Part shown: positions 41,085 to 49,844 of the stretch, piece by piece | Layout: each line of letters opens with the position of its first letter | Numbering within the stretch: position 1 is the stretch's first letter | NCBI GenBank assembly: GCA_020723345.1 | Contig: DYJA01000004.1 | Location: 1-64,000 of the forward strand | Direction: 5' to 3' | DNA length: 64,000 nt | DNA from: Candidatus Aquidulcis sp. | Lineage (GTDB): Bacteria > Chloroflexota > Anaerolineae > UBA4142 | Translations under genes and position numbers: made by a program | The notes under the pieces: model-generated | Database searches by the model: none | Seen by the model: only the letters and a program-made list of their open reading frames with translations | Told to the model about the DNA's origin: nothing

Positions 41085-43103
41085 ATGGGCGAAAAAATCG
41101 GCGTGTATGTTTGTCACTGCGGCAGCAATATCGCGGGCGTCGTGGACGTGGCGGGCGTCGCGAAATGGGCGGAAGAAAATTTGCCCAACGTGCGCGTCGC
41201 GCGCGATTACAAATTCATGTGCTCGTCGCTCGGTCAAGAGATGATCGAGAAAGACATCAAGGATTTGGGCTTGACGCGCGTCGTCGTTGCCGCGTGCTCG
41301 CCGCACTTGCACGAGGCGACGTTTCGGAACGCGTGCAAGCGCGCCGGACTGAATCCGTACTTGTTCGAAATGGTTTCGATTCGCGAGCAAGTGTCCTGGG
41401 TCACGAAAGACAAAGCGATCGCGACGGAAAAAGCCAAAGCGTTGATCGCGGGCGGCGTCAAGCGCGTCGTCTATCACCAGCCGCTCGAACCGCTTTTCGT
41501 CGACATCAATCCAAACGTGCTCGTCGTCGGCGGCGGCATCGCGGGCATTCAAGCCGCGTTGGAAATTGCAGACCAGGGCAGTCATGTTTATCTCGTCGAA
41601 CGCGAACCGTCGATCGGCGGACACATGGCGCAATTCGACAAAACGTTTCCGACGCTCGATTGCGCGGCGTGCATCCTCACACCAAAAATGTTCACCGCCG
41701 GAAATCATCCGAACATCACCTTGCTCACGTGGAGCGAAGTCGAAAAGGTGGACGGGTTCATCGGCAACTTTACTGTGCAGATTCGACAAAAGGCGCGCAA
41801 GGTCACCGCGGAGAAATGTACGGGCTGCGGCGTGTGCGAAGAAAAATGCCCCAAGAAAGTGATCGACACGGTGTTCGAAGCCGGGATGGGCACGCGCAAA
41901 GCGATTTACACGCCGTTCCCGCAAGCCGTCCCAAAATATCCGGTGATTGATGTCGAGAATTGCATTTACTATCAGCGCGGCACGTGTAAAGCGTGCGAAA
42001 AATTTTGCCCGACCGGCGCGATCGATTTCGATCAGAAAGACGAAATGATGACGGTGCAAGTCGGCAACGTGATTCTGGCGACCGGCTACGAATTGTTCGA
42101 CGCGCGGCGCATTCCGCAGTACGGCTACGGGCGACTCGCGAACGTCGTGACGAATTTGGAATTCGAACGCCTGTCGAACACCGCGGGACCGACGAATGGC
42201 AAAATCGTTTTGCGCGATGGCGTGACCGCGCCGCAAACGGTCGGCATCATTCATTGCGTCGGCAGCCGCGACATCAAGTACAACGTAGATTGCTCGGCGA
42301 TTTGTTGTATGCAATCGCTGAAATTCGCGCATCTCGTGAAAGAGAAAACCGGCGCGAAGGTGTACAACTTTTACATCGACATTCGCACGCCGGGCAAAAC
42401 GTACGACGAATTTTATCGCCGCATTCTCGACGAAGGCGTGCATTTCGTGCGCGGCAAGGTCGCCGAAGTGACGGACGCGCCGCGCTTTCCCGGCGAAGAA
42501 GGCAAACTGATCATCCAGGTCGAAGACACACTTGCGGGGAGACAACTGCGCGTGCCGGTCGATATGGTCGTGCTATCCGCCGCGATGCAGCCGCGCGTGG
42601 ATTCGAAACAAGTCGGGCAAAAGTTCGGAATCTCGTGCAGCGCGAACGGCTGGTTCATCGAGCGCCATCCCAAACTCGATCCGGTCGCGACGATGACCGA
42701 AGGCATTTTCATCGCGGGCGTGTGCCAGGGACCGAAAGATATTCCGGCGACGGTGTCGCAAGGCGCGGCGGCGGCGGCGCGCGTCCTGGGTCTGATCGGA
42801 CGAAAACAAGTGACGCTCGAACCGGTGCGCGCGAGCATCAACGCGGATCAATGTTCCGGCTGCCGCATCTGCAACAATCTGTGTCCGTTCAACGCGATCA
42901 CGTTCATCGAAGATCGCGCGGTGAGCGACATCAATCCCGCGCTCTGTCAGGGCTGCGGCACGTGCGTCTCGGCGTGTCCGGCGGGCGCGATCACCGGCTC
43001 GCATTTCACCAACCAACAAATCATGGCGCAGATCGAGGGCGTGCTGTTGAATTTTGGGAATGGGCACGAGCCAGCGGAAAAGTTGGAGCAAGTCCCGGCG
43101 TGA
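41085..43103 (+). CDS. hdrA: HdrA-like FAD/iron-sulfur electron-bifurcation subunit
   Basis: 672 aa. N-terminal YVCHCGSNIAG cluster region; FAD-binding VLVVGGGIAGIQAALE (about 145-160) with SIGGHMAQFDKTFP and LDCAACILTPKM, a HdrA signature. Insert ferredoxin sites CTGCGVCEEKCP and CKACEKFCP; C-terminal two-cluster ferredoxin CSGCRICNNLCP and CQGCGTCVSACP (about 590-640). HdrA splits electron pairs from hydrogenase MvhADG in HdrABC-type complexes. Here mvhD, mvhG and mvhA follow directly. GGAGG ribosome binding site after a heptad hairpin. Confidence 0.94.
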   Translation: MGEKIGVYVCHCGSNIAGVVDVAGVAKWAEENLPNVRVARDYKFMCSSLGQEMIEKDIKDLGLTRVVVAACSPHLHEATFRNACKRAGLNPYLFEMVSIREQVSWVTKDKAIATEKAKALIAGGVKRVVYHQPLEPLFVDINPNVLVVGGGIAGIQAALEIADQGSHVYLVEREPSIGGHMAQFDKTFPTLDCAACILTPKMFTAGNHPNITLLTWSEVEKVDGFIGNFTVQIRQKARKVTAEKCTGCGVCEEKCPKKVIDTVFEAGMGTRKAIYTPFPQAVPKYPVIDVENCIYYQRGTCKACEKFCPTGAIDFDQKDEMMTVQVGNVILATGYELFDARRIPQYGYGRLANVVTNLEFERLSNTAGPTNGKIVLRDGVTAPQTVGIIHCVGSRDIKYNVDCSAICCMQSLKFAHLVKEKTGAKVYNFYIDIRTPGKTYDEFYRRILDEGVHFVRGKVAEVTDAPRFPGEEGKLIIQVEDTLAGRQLRVPVDMVVLSAAMQPRVDSKQVGQKFGISCSANGWFIERHPKLDPVATMTEGIFIAGVCQGPKDIPATVSQGAAAAARVLGLIGRKQVTLEPVRASINADQCSGCRICNNLCPFNAITFIEDRAVSDINPALCQGCGTCVSACPAGAITGSHFTNQQIMAQIEGVLLNFGNGHEPAEKLEQVPA

Positions 43104-43104
43104 T

Positions 43105-43161
43105 ACGTGATACGTGATGCGTGACCTTAACGTTTCACGCATCACGCATCACGCATCACGT
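43105..43161. repeat. Heptad hairpin between hdrA and mvhD
   Basis: ACGTGATACGTGATGCGTGA paired with TCACGCATCACGCATCACGCATCACGT. Confidence 0.93.
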
Positions 43162-43175
43162 CAGACGGAGGAAAT

Positions 43176-43664
43176 ATGACTGAACAATTCGAACCCACCA
43201 TCGTCGGTTTCACCTGCAACTGGTGTTCATATCGCGCGGCGGATTTGGCGGGCATGTCGCGCATCAAGTACGCGCCGAACGTCCGGCTCATTCGCCTGAT
43301 GTGTTCCGGGCGCGTCGATCCGCAATTCGTGTTCAAGGCGCTCGCGGAAGGCGCAGACGGCGTGCTGATTTCCGGTTGTCATCCCGGCGATTGTCACTAC
43401 GTCGAACAAAACTACAAGACGATGCGGCGATTCGCGCTGCTGAAGAAAACGCTTGCCGCGCTCGGCATCGAAGACGCGCGCGTCAAACTGGTGTGGGCAT
43501 CGGCGGCGGAAGGCAACATTCTCGCGGAAGAGATCGACAAGATGGTCGCGGAGGTCAGGGCGTTGGGTCCGTTGAACTGGAAGGGCAGTGAACAGTTAAC
43601 AGTGAACAGTGAACAGTCAGCGGTCGGCGGTCGGTCGTCGGCGGTCAAGGAGATGTCGTTATGA
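43176..43664 (+). CDS. mvhD: MvhD-like [2Fe-2S] hydrogenase/Hdr connector subunit
   Basis: 162 aa. Cys motif FTCNWCSYRAADLAG, then RLMCSGRVDP and ISGCHPGDCHY, conserved in MvhD, which carries electrons from the hydrogenase small subunit to HdrA. The conserved part ends at about residue 137 (ALGPLNWK). The last 25 residues (GSEQLTVNSEQ and SAVGGRSSAVKEM) are encoded by a heptad array (43588-43650), so the C-terminus is a repeat-derived tail. Overlaps mvhG by 4 bp (ATGA). Confidence 0.93.
   Translation: MTEQFEPTIVGFTCNWCSYRAADLAGMSRIKYAPNVRLIRLMCSGRVDPQFVFKALAEGADGVLISGCHPGDCHYVEQNYKTMRRFALLKKTLAALGIEDARVKLVWASAAEGNILAEEIDKMVAEVRALGPLNWKGSEQLTVNSEQSAVGGRSSAVKEMSL
43588..43650. repeat. Heptad array at the 3' end of mvhD
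   Basis: AGTGAACAGTTAACAGTGAACAGTGAACAGT then CAGCGGTCGGCGGTCGGTCGTCGGCGGTC; two unit types joined, as at 4998-5053. Confidence 0.92.
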
Positions 43665-44629
43665 GCAAACCGAAATTTGCAATGTACTGGGCGGCGGCGT
43701 GCGGCGGCTGCGAAATCGCGGTGCTGAATGTTCACGAAGGCATTCTCGACGTGGACGCGAATTTCGATGTCGTGTTCTGGCCTGTCGCGATGGACGCGAA
43801 ATACAAAGACGTGGAAGCGATGCCGGACAAGTCCATCACGCTGACCTTGTTCAACGGTGCGATTCGGAACGACGAAAACGCGCACATCGCGCAAATGCTG
43901 CGCGCGAAATCGCAAGTGCTCGTCGCGTTCGGCGCGTGCGCGTGCGAAGGCGGCATTCCGGGCTTGGGCAATCTCACAACCAAGCAAGCAATTCTCGACA
44001 CCGCGTTCTCTACTGTCTCGACGGATAATCCCAAAGAGTTGCGACCGCAAACGACGTTCAAGATGCCGGAAGGCGCGATTCATATTCCGACGATGTACGA
44101 AACGGTCAAATCGCTCGATCAAGTCGTGCCGGTGGATTACTATATGCCGGGCTGTCCGCCGGAGTCGCATCAGATCGCGGCGGTCGTCGGCTTGGTGATC
44201 AAAGCGTTAAAGGGCGAAGCGCAACTGCCGCCCGCCGGCGCGGTCATCGGCGCGAGCCAGAGCACGGTGTGCGACGAGTGCAAGCGCGCGCGCGGCGAGA
44301 AAACAATCACCGCGTTCACGCGCATGGCGACGTTCCAGCCGCGCGAAGATCAATGCTTGCTCGAACAAGGCATTTTGTGTTCCGGCATGGCGACGCGCGG
44401 CGGCTGCGACGCGCGCTGTCCGACCGCGAATATGCCGTGTGTCGGCTGCTACGGTCCCGCGCCGGACGTGATCGATCAAGGCGCGCGGATGATGAGCGCG
44501 GTCGCGTCGGTCGTCGACAGCAAAGACCCGGCGGAGATCGACAAGATCATGGAAGGCGTCGCGGATCCGGCGGGAACGTTTTATCGTTTCAGTATGCCAA
44601 GTAGTTTGATGAGACATGCAAGGACGTGA
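43661..44629 (+). CDS. mvhG: [NiFe] hydrogenase small subunit (MvhG-like)
   Basis: 322 aa. Proximal cluster motif AACGGCEIAVLN (Cys14, Cys17), FGACACEGGIPG, and MPGCPPE. Further Cys for two more clusters follow: CDECKRAR, then CLLEQGILC, GGCDARCPTANMPCVGC. No TAT signal, so cytoplasmic. Pairs with MvhA and passes electrons to MvhD/HdrA. Confidence 0.94.
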   Translation: MSKPKFAMYWAAACGGCEIAVLNVHEGILDVDANFDVVFWPVAMDAKYKDVEAMPDKSITLTLFNGAIRNDENAHIAQMLRAKSQVLVAFGACACEGGIPGLGNLTTKQAILDTAFSTVSTDNPKELRPQTTFKMPEGAIHIPTMYETVKSLDQVVPVDYYMPGCPPESHQIAAVVGLVIKALKGEAQLPPAGAVIGASQSTVCDECKRARGEKTITAFTRMATFQPREDQCLLEQGILCSGMATRGGCDARCPTANMPCVGCYGPAPDVIDQGARMMSAVASVVDSKDPAEIDKIMEGVADPAGTFYRFSMPSSLMRHART

Positions 44630-44708
44630 TGCGTGATGCGTGATACGTAACACGTGTTGCGTGTTGCGTATTGCGTGGCGAATAAACGGAACACGCAACA
44701 CGAAACAC
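44626..44708. repeat. Heptad hairpin between mvhG and mvhA
   Basis: GTGATGCGTGATGCGTGATACG, then CGTGTTGCGTGTTGCGTATTGCGTGG paired with GGAACACGCAACACGAAACACGG. Confidence 0.92.
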
Positions 44709-44717
44709 GGAGGAATT

Positions 44718-46187
44718 ATGCAACGAATAACCATAGACCCGATCACTCGCCTCGAAGGGCACGGCAAGATCGAAATCTTTTTGGATCCGGAAGGGAACGT
44801 CGCGAATACGTATTTTCAGATTCCGGAATTGCGCGGGTTTGAGCAGTTCTGTGTCGGCAGACCGGTGGAAGAAATGCCGGTACTGACCGGGCGCATCTGC
44901 GGCGTCTGTCCCGAAGCGCATCACATGGCTGCCGCCAAAGCCGCGGACGCAGTGTATCACGTCGAAATTCCGCGCACCGCCGCGAAATTGCGCGAGTTGT
45001 TGTACAGCGCGTTCTATGTCACCGATCACGCGACGCACTTTTACGCGCTCGGCGGTCCCGATTTCGTGATGGGTCCCGACGCGCCGGTCGCGGAGCGCAA
45101 CATCCTGGGTGTGATCCACAAAGTTGGACTGGAGATCGGCGGCAAGGTGATTCAGGCGCGCAAAGCCGGACACACGGTGATCGAAATGATCGGCGGGCGC
45201 AAAGTGCATCCGTGTACTTCGATCCCCGGCGGCTTGTCGAAAGGCATCACGGTCGAACAGCGCGACGAGATCGAAAAGATGGGACGTTGGGCGATTGAAT
45301 TCGCGCAGTTCTCGCTCAAACTTTTCGCCGACATCGTCCTGGGGAACAAAGCGTACGTGGATTTGATTCTGGGCGACGCGTACACGCATCGCACGTACTC
45401 GATGGGCATGGTCGACGAAAAGAATCACGTGAATTTCTACGACGGCAAAGTCAGCGTCGTCGATCCGGAAGGCAAACGGCTCGGCAAATACGCGCCGAGC
45501 GAGTACACTGATTGGATCGCGGAGCACGTCGAACCCTGGACGTACTTGAAATTCCCGTACCTGAAAAAAGTCGGCTGGAAAGGGTTTACCGATGGCAAAG
45601 ATTCCGGCGTGTACACCGCGACGCCGCTGTCGCGCTTGAACGCGGCGGACGGCATGGCGACGCCGCTCGCGCAAGCCGAGTACGAAAAATTCTACGCGAC
45701 GCTCGGCGGCAAGCCGGTGCACCAACGCCTCGCGACGCACTGGGCGCGCCTGATCGAATTGCTGTACGCGGCGGAACGCTGGGTCGAACTCGCGACCGAT
45801 CCGGAAATCGCGTCGGACAATTTCCGCGCCGTGCCAACCGCGACACCGACTGAAGGCGTCGGCATCGTCGAAGCGCCGCGCGGCACGCTGACGCATCACT
45901 ACTGGACGGACGAACGCGGCATCGTGACGAAAGTGAATCTCATCGTCGGCACGACGAACAACTACGCGCCGATCAGCATGAGCATCAAAAAAGCGGCGGA
46001 GAGTTTCATCAAGCGCGGCGTCGTCGTGAGCGAAGGAATTTTGAATCGCGTCGAAATGGCGTTCCGCGCGTACGATCCGTGTTTCGGCTGCGCGACGCAT
46101 TCGCTGCCCGGACAAATGCCGCTGCAAGTGACAGTGCGCGATGCGCGCGGGAATGTGGTGGACGTCCTGAAACAGTTTTGTGACTAA
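44718..46187 (+). CDS. mvhA: [NiFe] hydrogenase large subunit (MvhA-like, group 3)
   Basis: 489 aa. Both nickel-binding motifs are intact: RICGVCPEAHHM (Cys61, Cys64) and DPCFGCATH (Cys455, Cys458). A 28-residue C-terminal peptide after His461 is presumably removed by a maturation protease not encoded here. With mvhG, mvhD and hdrA this is a group 3c type H2-consuming enzyme delivering electrons to Hdr. GGAGG ribosome binding site before the ATG at 44718. Confidence 0.95.
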   Translation: MQRITIDPITRLEGHGKIEIFLDPEGNVANTYFQIPELRGFEQFCVGRPVEEMPVLTGRICGVCPEAHHMAAAKAADAVYHVEIPRTAAKLRELLYSAFYVTDHATHFYALGGPDFVMGPDAPVAERNILGVIHKVGLEIGGKVIQARKAGHTVIEMIGGRKVHPCTSIPGGLSKGITVEQRDEIEKMGRWAIEFAQFSLKLFADIVLGNKAYVDLILGDAYTHRTYSMGMVDEKNHVNFYDGKVSVVDPEGKRLGKYAPSEYTDWIAEHVEPWTYLKFPYLKKVGWKGFTDGKDSGVYTATPLSRLNAADGMATPLAQAEYEKFYATLGGKPVHQRLATHWARLIELLYAAERWVELATDPEIASDNFRAVPTATPTEGVGIVEAPRGTLTHHYWTDERGIVTKVNLIVGTTNNYAPISMSIKKAAESFIKRGVVVSEGILNRVEMAFRAYDPCFGCATHSLPGQMPLQVTVRDARGNVVDVLKQFCD

Positions 46188-46191
46188 GCCC

Positions 46192-46274
46192 CGCAGGGGA
46201 GCGGGGGAGCAAGGGGGAATCTTGAGCGTAGCCGAAGGCTCTCCCCTGCCCCTCTGCTCCTCTGCTCCCCTGCA
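46192..46274. repeat. GC-rich hairpin with heptads between mvhA and the cNBD gene
   Basis: GCAGGGGAGCGGGGGAGC paired with CTGCTCCTCTGCTCCCCTGC, with a GAGCGTAGCCGAAGG core (CTTCGAC-type repeat) in the middle. Confidence 0.85.
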
Positions 46275-46304
46275 AGTTTGCGACACACATCAGGAGAAGC
46301 AACT

Positions 46305-46760
46305 ATGATTTCCCTCGAACTCTTGCGCCGCTATCCCTTCTTCGCCGGGTTAGACGAAGCGGAATTGAAAGCGATTGCGATGGTTTCGGAAGAAGTGCGC
46401 GCACCCGCCGGGGCGATCTTGTTTGAAGAAGGTCAAACCGCGGACGCGCTTTTCCTGCTCCTCTCCGGCAGCGTCGACTTGTCGTTCAACTCGCCGCTCG
46501 GAAACGGTTTTCAAATTCACATTGGCGAGATCAACCCCGGCGAGCCGTTCGCGATCTCTGCGCTGATTCCGCCCCACATGCTCACCCACACCGCGCGCGC
46601 CGGCAACGCGATCCACGCGCTCAAGATCGCTGCCATCCCGCTGCGCGCGATTTGTGAGAGGGATGCGCGCGTGGGCTATGTCGTGATGCATAAAGTGGCG
46701 CAAGCCGCGATGGAGCGTTTGCACTTTACGCGCGTCCAACTTGCCGCCGCGCGGGCATAG
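46305..46760 (+). CDS. Small stand-alone cyclic-nucleotide-binding-like protein
   Basis: 151 aa, one CRP-like jelly-roll (LRRYPFF to about residue 125) plus a C-terminal helix AAMERLHFTRVQLAAAR; no helix-turn-helix. The phosphate-binding cassette reads EPFAISALIPPHMLTHTARA, lacking the canonical Glu (FGE) and Arg (PRxA), so cAMP binding is doubtful. It follows the hydrogenase large subunit and is strongly similar to the protein at 55.5 kb and to the C-terminal domain of the NrfD-type subunit. Possibly a regulatory or accessory subunit of the redox enzymes. AGGAG before the ATG. Confidence 0.82.
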   Translation: MISLELLRRYPFFAGLDEAELKAIAMVSEEVRAPAGAILFEEGQTADALFLLLSGSVDLSFNSPLGNGFQIHIGEINPGEPFAISALIPPHMLTHTARAGNAIHALKIAAIPLRAICERDARVGYVVMHKVAQAAMERLHFTRVQLAAARA

Positions 46761-46861
46761 CCCGCAGAAATTTTCCTTGGCGCGTGACGATTCTCCCCAA
46801 CTCCCTCACCCGCAACGCCAGAGCCGAACTTTCGGTGTTAGGGCTTTGTCAAAGTCGCGGA

Positions 46862-46913
46862 TTGTCATTTCGAGAATACATACCGCGCGGCGGTATGTAC
46901 TCTCGAAATGACA
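46862..46913. repeat. Large perfect-type inverted repeat (MITE-like)
   Basis: TTGTCATTTCGAGA..ACATACCGC paired with GCGGTATGTA.TCTCGAAATGACAAG. A partial copy lies at 295-334. The rest of 46761-46957 shows no gene. Confidence 0.85.
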
Positions 46914-46957
46914 AGAGACGTTCGACTCCGAAAGTCCTATTTCAGTGCGAGCGATAA

Positions 46958-46986
46958 TTGACGCGATCACCTATCTGCGTTAGAAT
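46958..46986 (+). promoter_or_regulatory. Promoter of the second CxxCH kinase/regulator operon
   Basis: TTGACG (46958-46963), 17 bp, TAGAAT (46981-46986). Same design as at 32807-32835. Confidence 0.8.
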
Positions 46987-47081
46987 AGACTCGAATGTCG
47001 ATGTATGGGTGATCCAGCGCTTGTCCTGTTTGAGCAGGCGCTCTTTCATCGAGGATCGGGTGCGACCTCAGGGGGGCATGA

Positions 47082-48998
47082 ATGTTTCGGCACGTGCCGC
47101 GCCCAGGATTGTCGCGGCATCCCAGTTGGTCCAAGCCCACCGTTGGGCTGGGCGCCAAGATGGCGCTGCTGGTCGTGATTGGCTGTTTGTCGCTGATCGG
47201 TCTGTTTGGTTATCTTGGCACGGCTGCCCTCGATGAAAATGTTCAGCGTACGCTGCATGAACGCGTCGTCCTGGCGCAGACAACTGCGCGGCACGTCGAC
47301 GCGACCCTCTCCATCATCGAAAGTATTCTAACTGAGAGCGCGACCCAGGATTGCTGGTGTGATCCCGAGCGCGCCCCTTTCGCGCTATTGAACACGTCGC
47401 GCCGACTGAATTTTCTCGCCTCGCGCGTTTTTCTCCTCGACCGCGCCGGGCGCGTCCTCGCGGCGAATCCGCCGCTCACTTCTACCGTATCGTTCGACCA
47501 ATTCGCCGCGTTGACCGCCGCGCTGGATGGTCAACCCTTCGCGGTTTCGCGCTACACCCGCCCGCTCGATTCCGCGGGCTCATCCACCATCGCCGTCGTG
47601 CCGATTTATGATGAATTTGGAATTGTGAATTACGCGTTGTTGGTCAGTCTCAATTTGACGAGTCCGCAACTACGCACGTTTACGCAGCCGATCGGTCTCG
47701 GCGAAACCGGGTACATGGATTTGGTGGACCTGAGCGGAACGATTCTAGCCAGCACGCGCCACACGCGCGTTGGCGCGCAAAGCGATCACCAAGAGAGTCT
47801 CGTTACCCTGATTCGCGCGCGACGGCAAACCGTATCGGCGTGTCACGATTGCCACACCGCGACAACCGCCGATGTCCCCGTGCGCGAAGTCTTGGCGTTC
47901 GCGCCCCTGGAACGCGCGCAGTGGGGCGTGACGGTCCACCAAAGCGAAGATGAAGTCTTTGCCGCGATGCGGATGTTGCAAACCCGGATTTTCATATTGC
48001 TGATCATCGCCATTGCCGGTGCGTTGCTGCTGGTGTATGTGACGACGCGCGGCGTGATCGCGCCGGTGCAGGCGCTCACCGCCGCGACGCGCCGCATCGC
48101 GGAAGGCGATCTGGAAACGCCGCTGCAAACCTGGGGGCACGACGAAATCGGCGTGCTCGCGCGCGCGTTCGACGCGATGCGCGCGCGCCTGCAAGATTCG
48201 ATGGCGGAAATCCGCGCGTGGAATCGCGAGTTGAACGCGCGCGTGCACGCGCGTACCGCCGAGTGCGAACGCGCGCGCGCCGACATCGAACGACTGTATC
48301 TCGAACTGCGCGCGGATGAGCGCACGCGGCGCGAGTTGCTGCACCGCATCATCACCGCGCAAGAAGAAGAACGCAAACGGATCGCGCGCGAATTGCACGA
48401 CGAGACGAGCCAGGTGCTGATCGGCATGGTGTACCGGCTGGACCGCGCGACGGAGATGATCGCGCGCGGCAAATTGCGCGCCAACGAGACGCGCGCCTTG
48501 CTGGAGAAATTACTCGAACTCGCTCAGACCGCGCGCGCCGAAGTCAATCACGTGATTCTCAATCTGCGCCCGCTGTTGCTCGACCAACTGGGGCTGATTC
48601 CCGCGTTACGCAGTTACGCGGAAGAACGCTTTGCCGAGACCGGGTTGAGTTGGAACATTCGTGTGCTCGGGGAGCCGCGCCGGCTCACGCCGCAAATCGA
48701 AGCGGCGTTGTTTCGCGCTGCGCAGGAAGCCATCAACAACATCGCGCGCCACGCCCACGCGCGGCGCGCCGATTTTGTCTTCGCGTATCTGGACGATCAC
48801 GTGCGCGTGCAGATCCACGATGACGGGCAAGGTTTCGATCCGATCCGCGTGCGCGGTTCGCGCGATGGCGCGGTCGGCTTGGGCTTGCTAAGCATGGAAG
48901 AACGCCTGCGCGCGGTCGGCGGGGAGTTTGAATTGCAAACCGCGCCCGGCGTGGGCACGACGGTCACGCTCACCGCGCTGATTGAGAATTCAAATTAG
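47082..48998 (+). CDS. Sensor histidine kinase with CxxCH motif (paralogue)
   Basis: 638 aa. Same layout as the kinase at 32.9 kb: TM1 (about 25-47), Cache-like sensor with GLGETGYMDLVDLSGTILAST, CHDCH at residues 254-258, TM2 (about 305-325), HAMP, coiled coil, HisKA_3 His439 (RKRIARELHDETSQVL) and HATPase (DDGQGF). The sensor also has CWC near residue 91, absent from the paralogue. Located between hydrogenase and formate dehydrogenase genes; partner is the next gene, 8 nt away. Confidence 0.92.
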   Translation: MFRHVPRPGLSRHPSWSKPTVGLGAKMALLVVIGCLSLIGLFGYLGTAALDENVQRTLHERVVLAQTTARHVDATLSIIESILTESATQDCWCDPERAPFALLNTSRRLNFLASRVFLLDRAGRVLAANPPLTSTVSFDQFAALTAALDGQPFAVSRYTRPLDSAGSSTIAVVPIYDEFGIVNYALLVSLNLTSPQLRTFTQPIGLGETGYMDLVDLSGTILASTRHTRVGAQSDHQESLVTLIRARRQTVSACHDCHTATTADVPVREVLAFAPLERAQWGVTVHQSEDEVFAAMRMLQTRIFILLIIAIAGALLLVYVTTRGVIAPVQALTAATRRIAEGDLETPLQTWGHDEIGVLARAFDAMRARLQDSMAEIRAWNRELNARVHARTAECERARADIERLYLELRADERTRRELLHRIITAQEEERKRIARELHDETSQVLIGMVYRLDRATEMIARGKLRANETRALLEKLLELAQTARAEVNHVILNLRPLLLDQLGLIPALRSYAEERFAETGLSWNIRVLGEPRRLTPQIEAALFRAAQEAINNIARHAHARRADFVFAYLDDHVRVQIHDDGQGFDPIRVRGSRDGAVGLGLLSMEERLRAVGGEFELQTAPGVGTTVTLTALIENSN

Positions 48999-49006
48999 AG
49001 AAAACG

Positions 49007-49663
49007 ATGCCCAAGAAAAATCCCAGCGTGATTCGCGTCCTCGTCGTGGACGATCATGCCATCGTCCGCGAAGGCATTTGTCAATTATTGGGGGAGCAGC
49101 CCGATATTAAGATTGTCGGCCAAGCCGCGGACGGCGAACAAGCCCTCGCGCAGGTCGCCGCGCTGCACCCCGATGTCGTTTTGATGGACATTGCGATGCC
49201 GAAAATAGACGGCTTGCAGGCGACGCAAAAGGTCATGGCGGAATTTCCGGAGACGCGCGTTCTCGTCCTGACCCAGCACGAAACCACCGACTATATTCTG
49301 CCCTTATTGCGCGCCGGCGCGGCGGGATACATCCTCAAAGCCGCGAGCGCCGCGGAACTCCTCCGCGCAATTCGCGTGGTGGATGTGGAAGGCGCGTTCC
49401 TGCCGTCCAACGTGATTCGCACGCTGCTCGACGGCGTCACCCAAGCGCGCGCCGCGCAGGGACAAGCGCCGCTAACAGAGCGCGAGCGCGAGATTTTGCG
49501 CCTGATCGCCGAAGGATTGGGCGTGAATGAAGTCGCGAAAAAATTGTGCATCAGCGCGAAAACGGTCATTACGCATCGCGGCAACATCATGGAAAAAATC
49601 GGCGTGCATAACACGGTTGAGTTGATCAAGTACGCGATTCGGGAGGGAATCGTGAAGGTGTAG
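49007..49663 (+). CDS. NarL/FixJ-family response regulator
   Basis: 218 aa. Receiver Asp61 (DVVLMDIAMPKIDG), Lys in YILKAASA, LuxR helix-turn-helix (LTEREREILRLIAEGLGVNEVAKKLCISAKTVITHRGNIM). Likely regulates the adjacent formate dehydrogenase operon. Confidence 0.95.
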   Translation: MPKKNPSVIRVLVVDDHAIVREGICQLLGEQPDIKIVGQAADGEQALAQVAALHPDVVLMDIAMPKIDGLQATQKVMAEFPETRVLVLTQHETTDYILPLLRAGAAGYILKAASAAELLRAIRVVDVEGAFLPSNVIRTLLDGVTQARAAQGQAPLTEREREILRLIAEGLGVNEVAKKLCISAKTVITHRGNIMEKIGVHNTVELIKYAIREGIVKV

Positions 49664-49711
49664 GGCAAGTTTTCAGAACTTGCCTCAGGACAAATTTTGT
49701 AAATTTGTCCT
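49664..49711 (+). terminator. Two adjacent hairpins after the response regulator
   Basis: GGCAAGTT/AACTTGCC (49664-49684) and AGGACAAATT/AATTTGTCCT (49687-49711). Without a strong U tract; probably termination or mRNA end structure. The 130 nt to the fdhA start also hold a small ACCGTA/TACGGT hairpin (49766-49784). Confidence 0.6.
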
Positions 49712-49844
49712 ACTCAAAAAGTGAAAAACTAAATACCGCGTTCTACCGATGGGCAGTCCTCAAAGACCGTAGTACATTTACGGTTGAAGACTTACCCGGC
49801 TTACTCAAACTGGGTCGGTCTGAGATGGTTTCAAGGAGGAGCCC

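Noticed and set aside
41003-43161. CRISPR-like regularity of short repeats
   Set aside because: Units are 7 bp with no spacers and differ from site to site; no cas genes nearby.
44589-46286. 565-codon open frame on the minus strand over mvhA, and similar frames over 16172-17617, 41019-42545 and 60447-62051
   Set aside because: High GC content leaves long antisense frames open opposite strongly recognisable genes; none has a plausible protein pattern.
46305-46760. CRP/FNR-type transcription factor
   Set aside because: The protein ends after the dimerisation-type helix; no helix-turn-helix is encoded in any frame just downstream.
49712-49844. Molybdenum-cofactor riboswitch before the formate dehydrogenase
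   Set aside because: The leader has a small hairpin but no sequence I can match to the Moco motif; needs a covariance-model search with Rfam.
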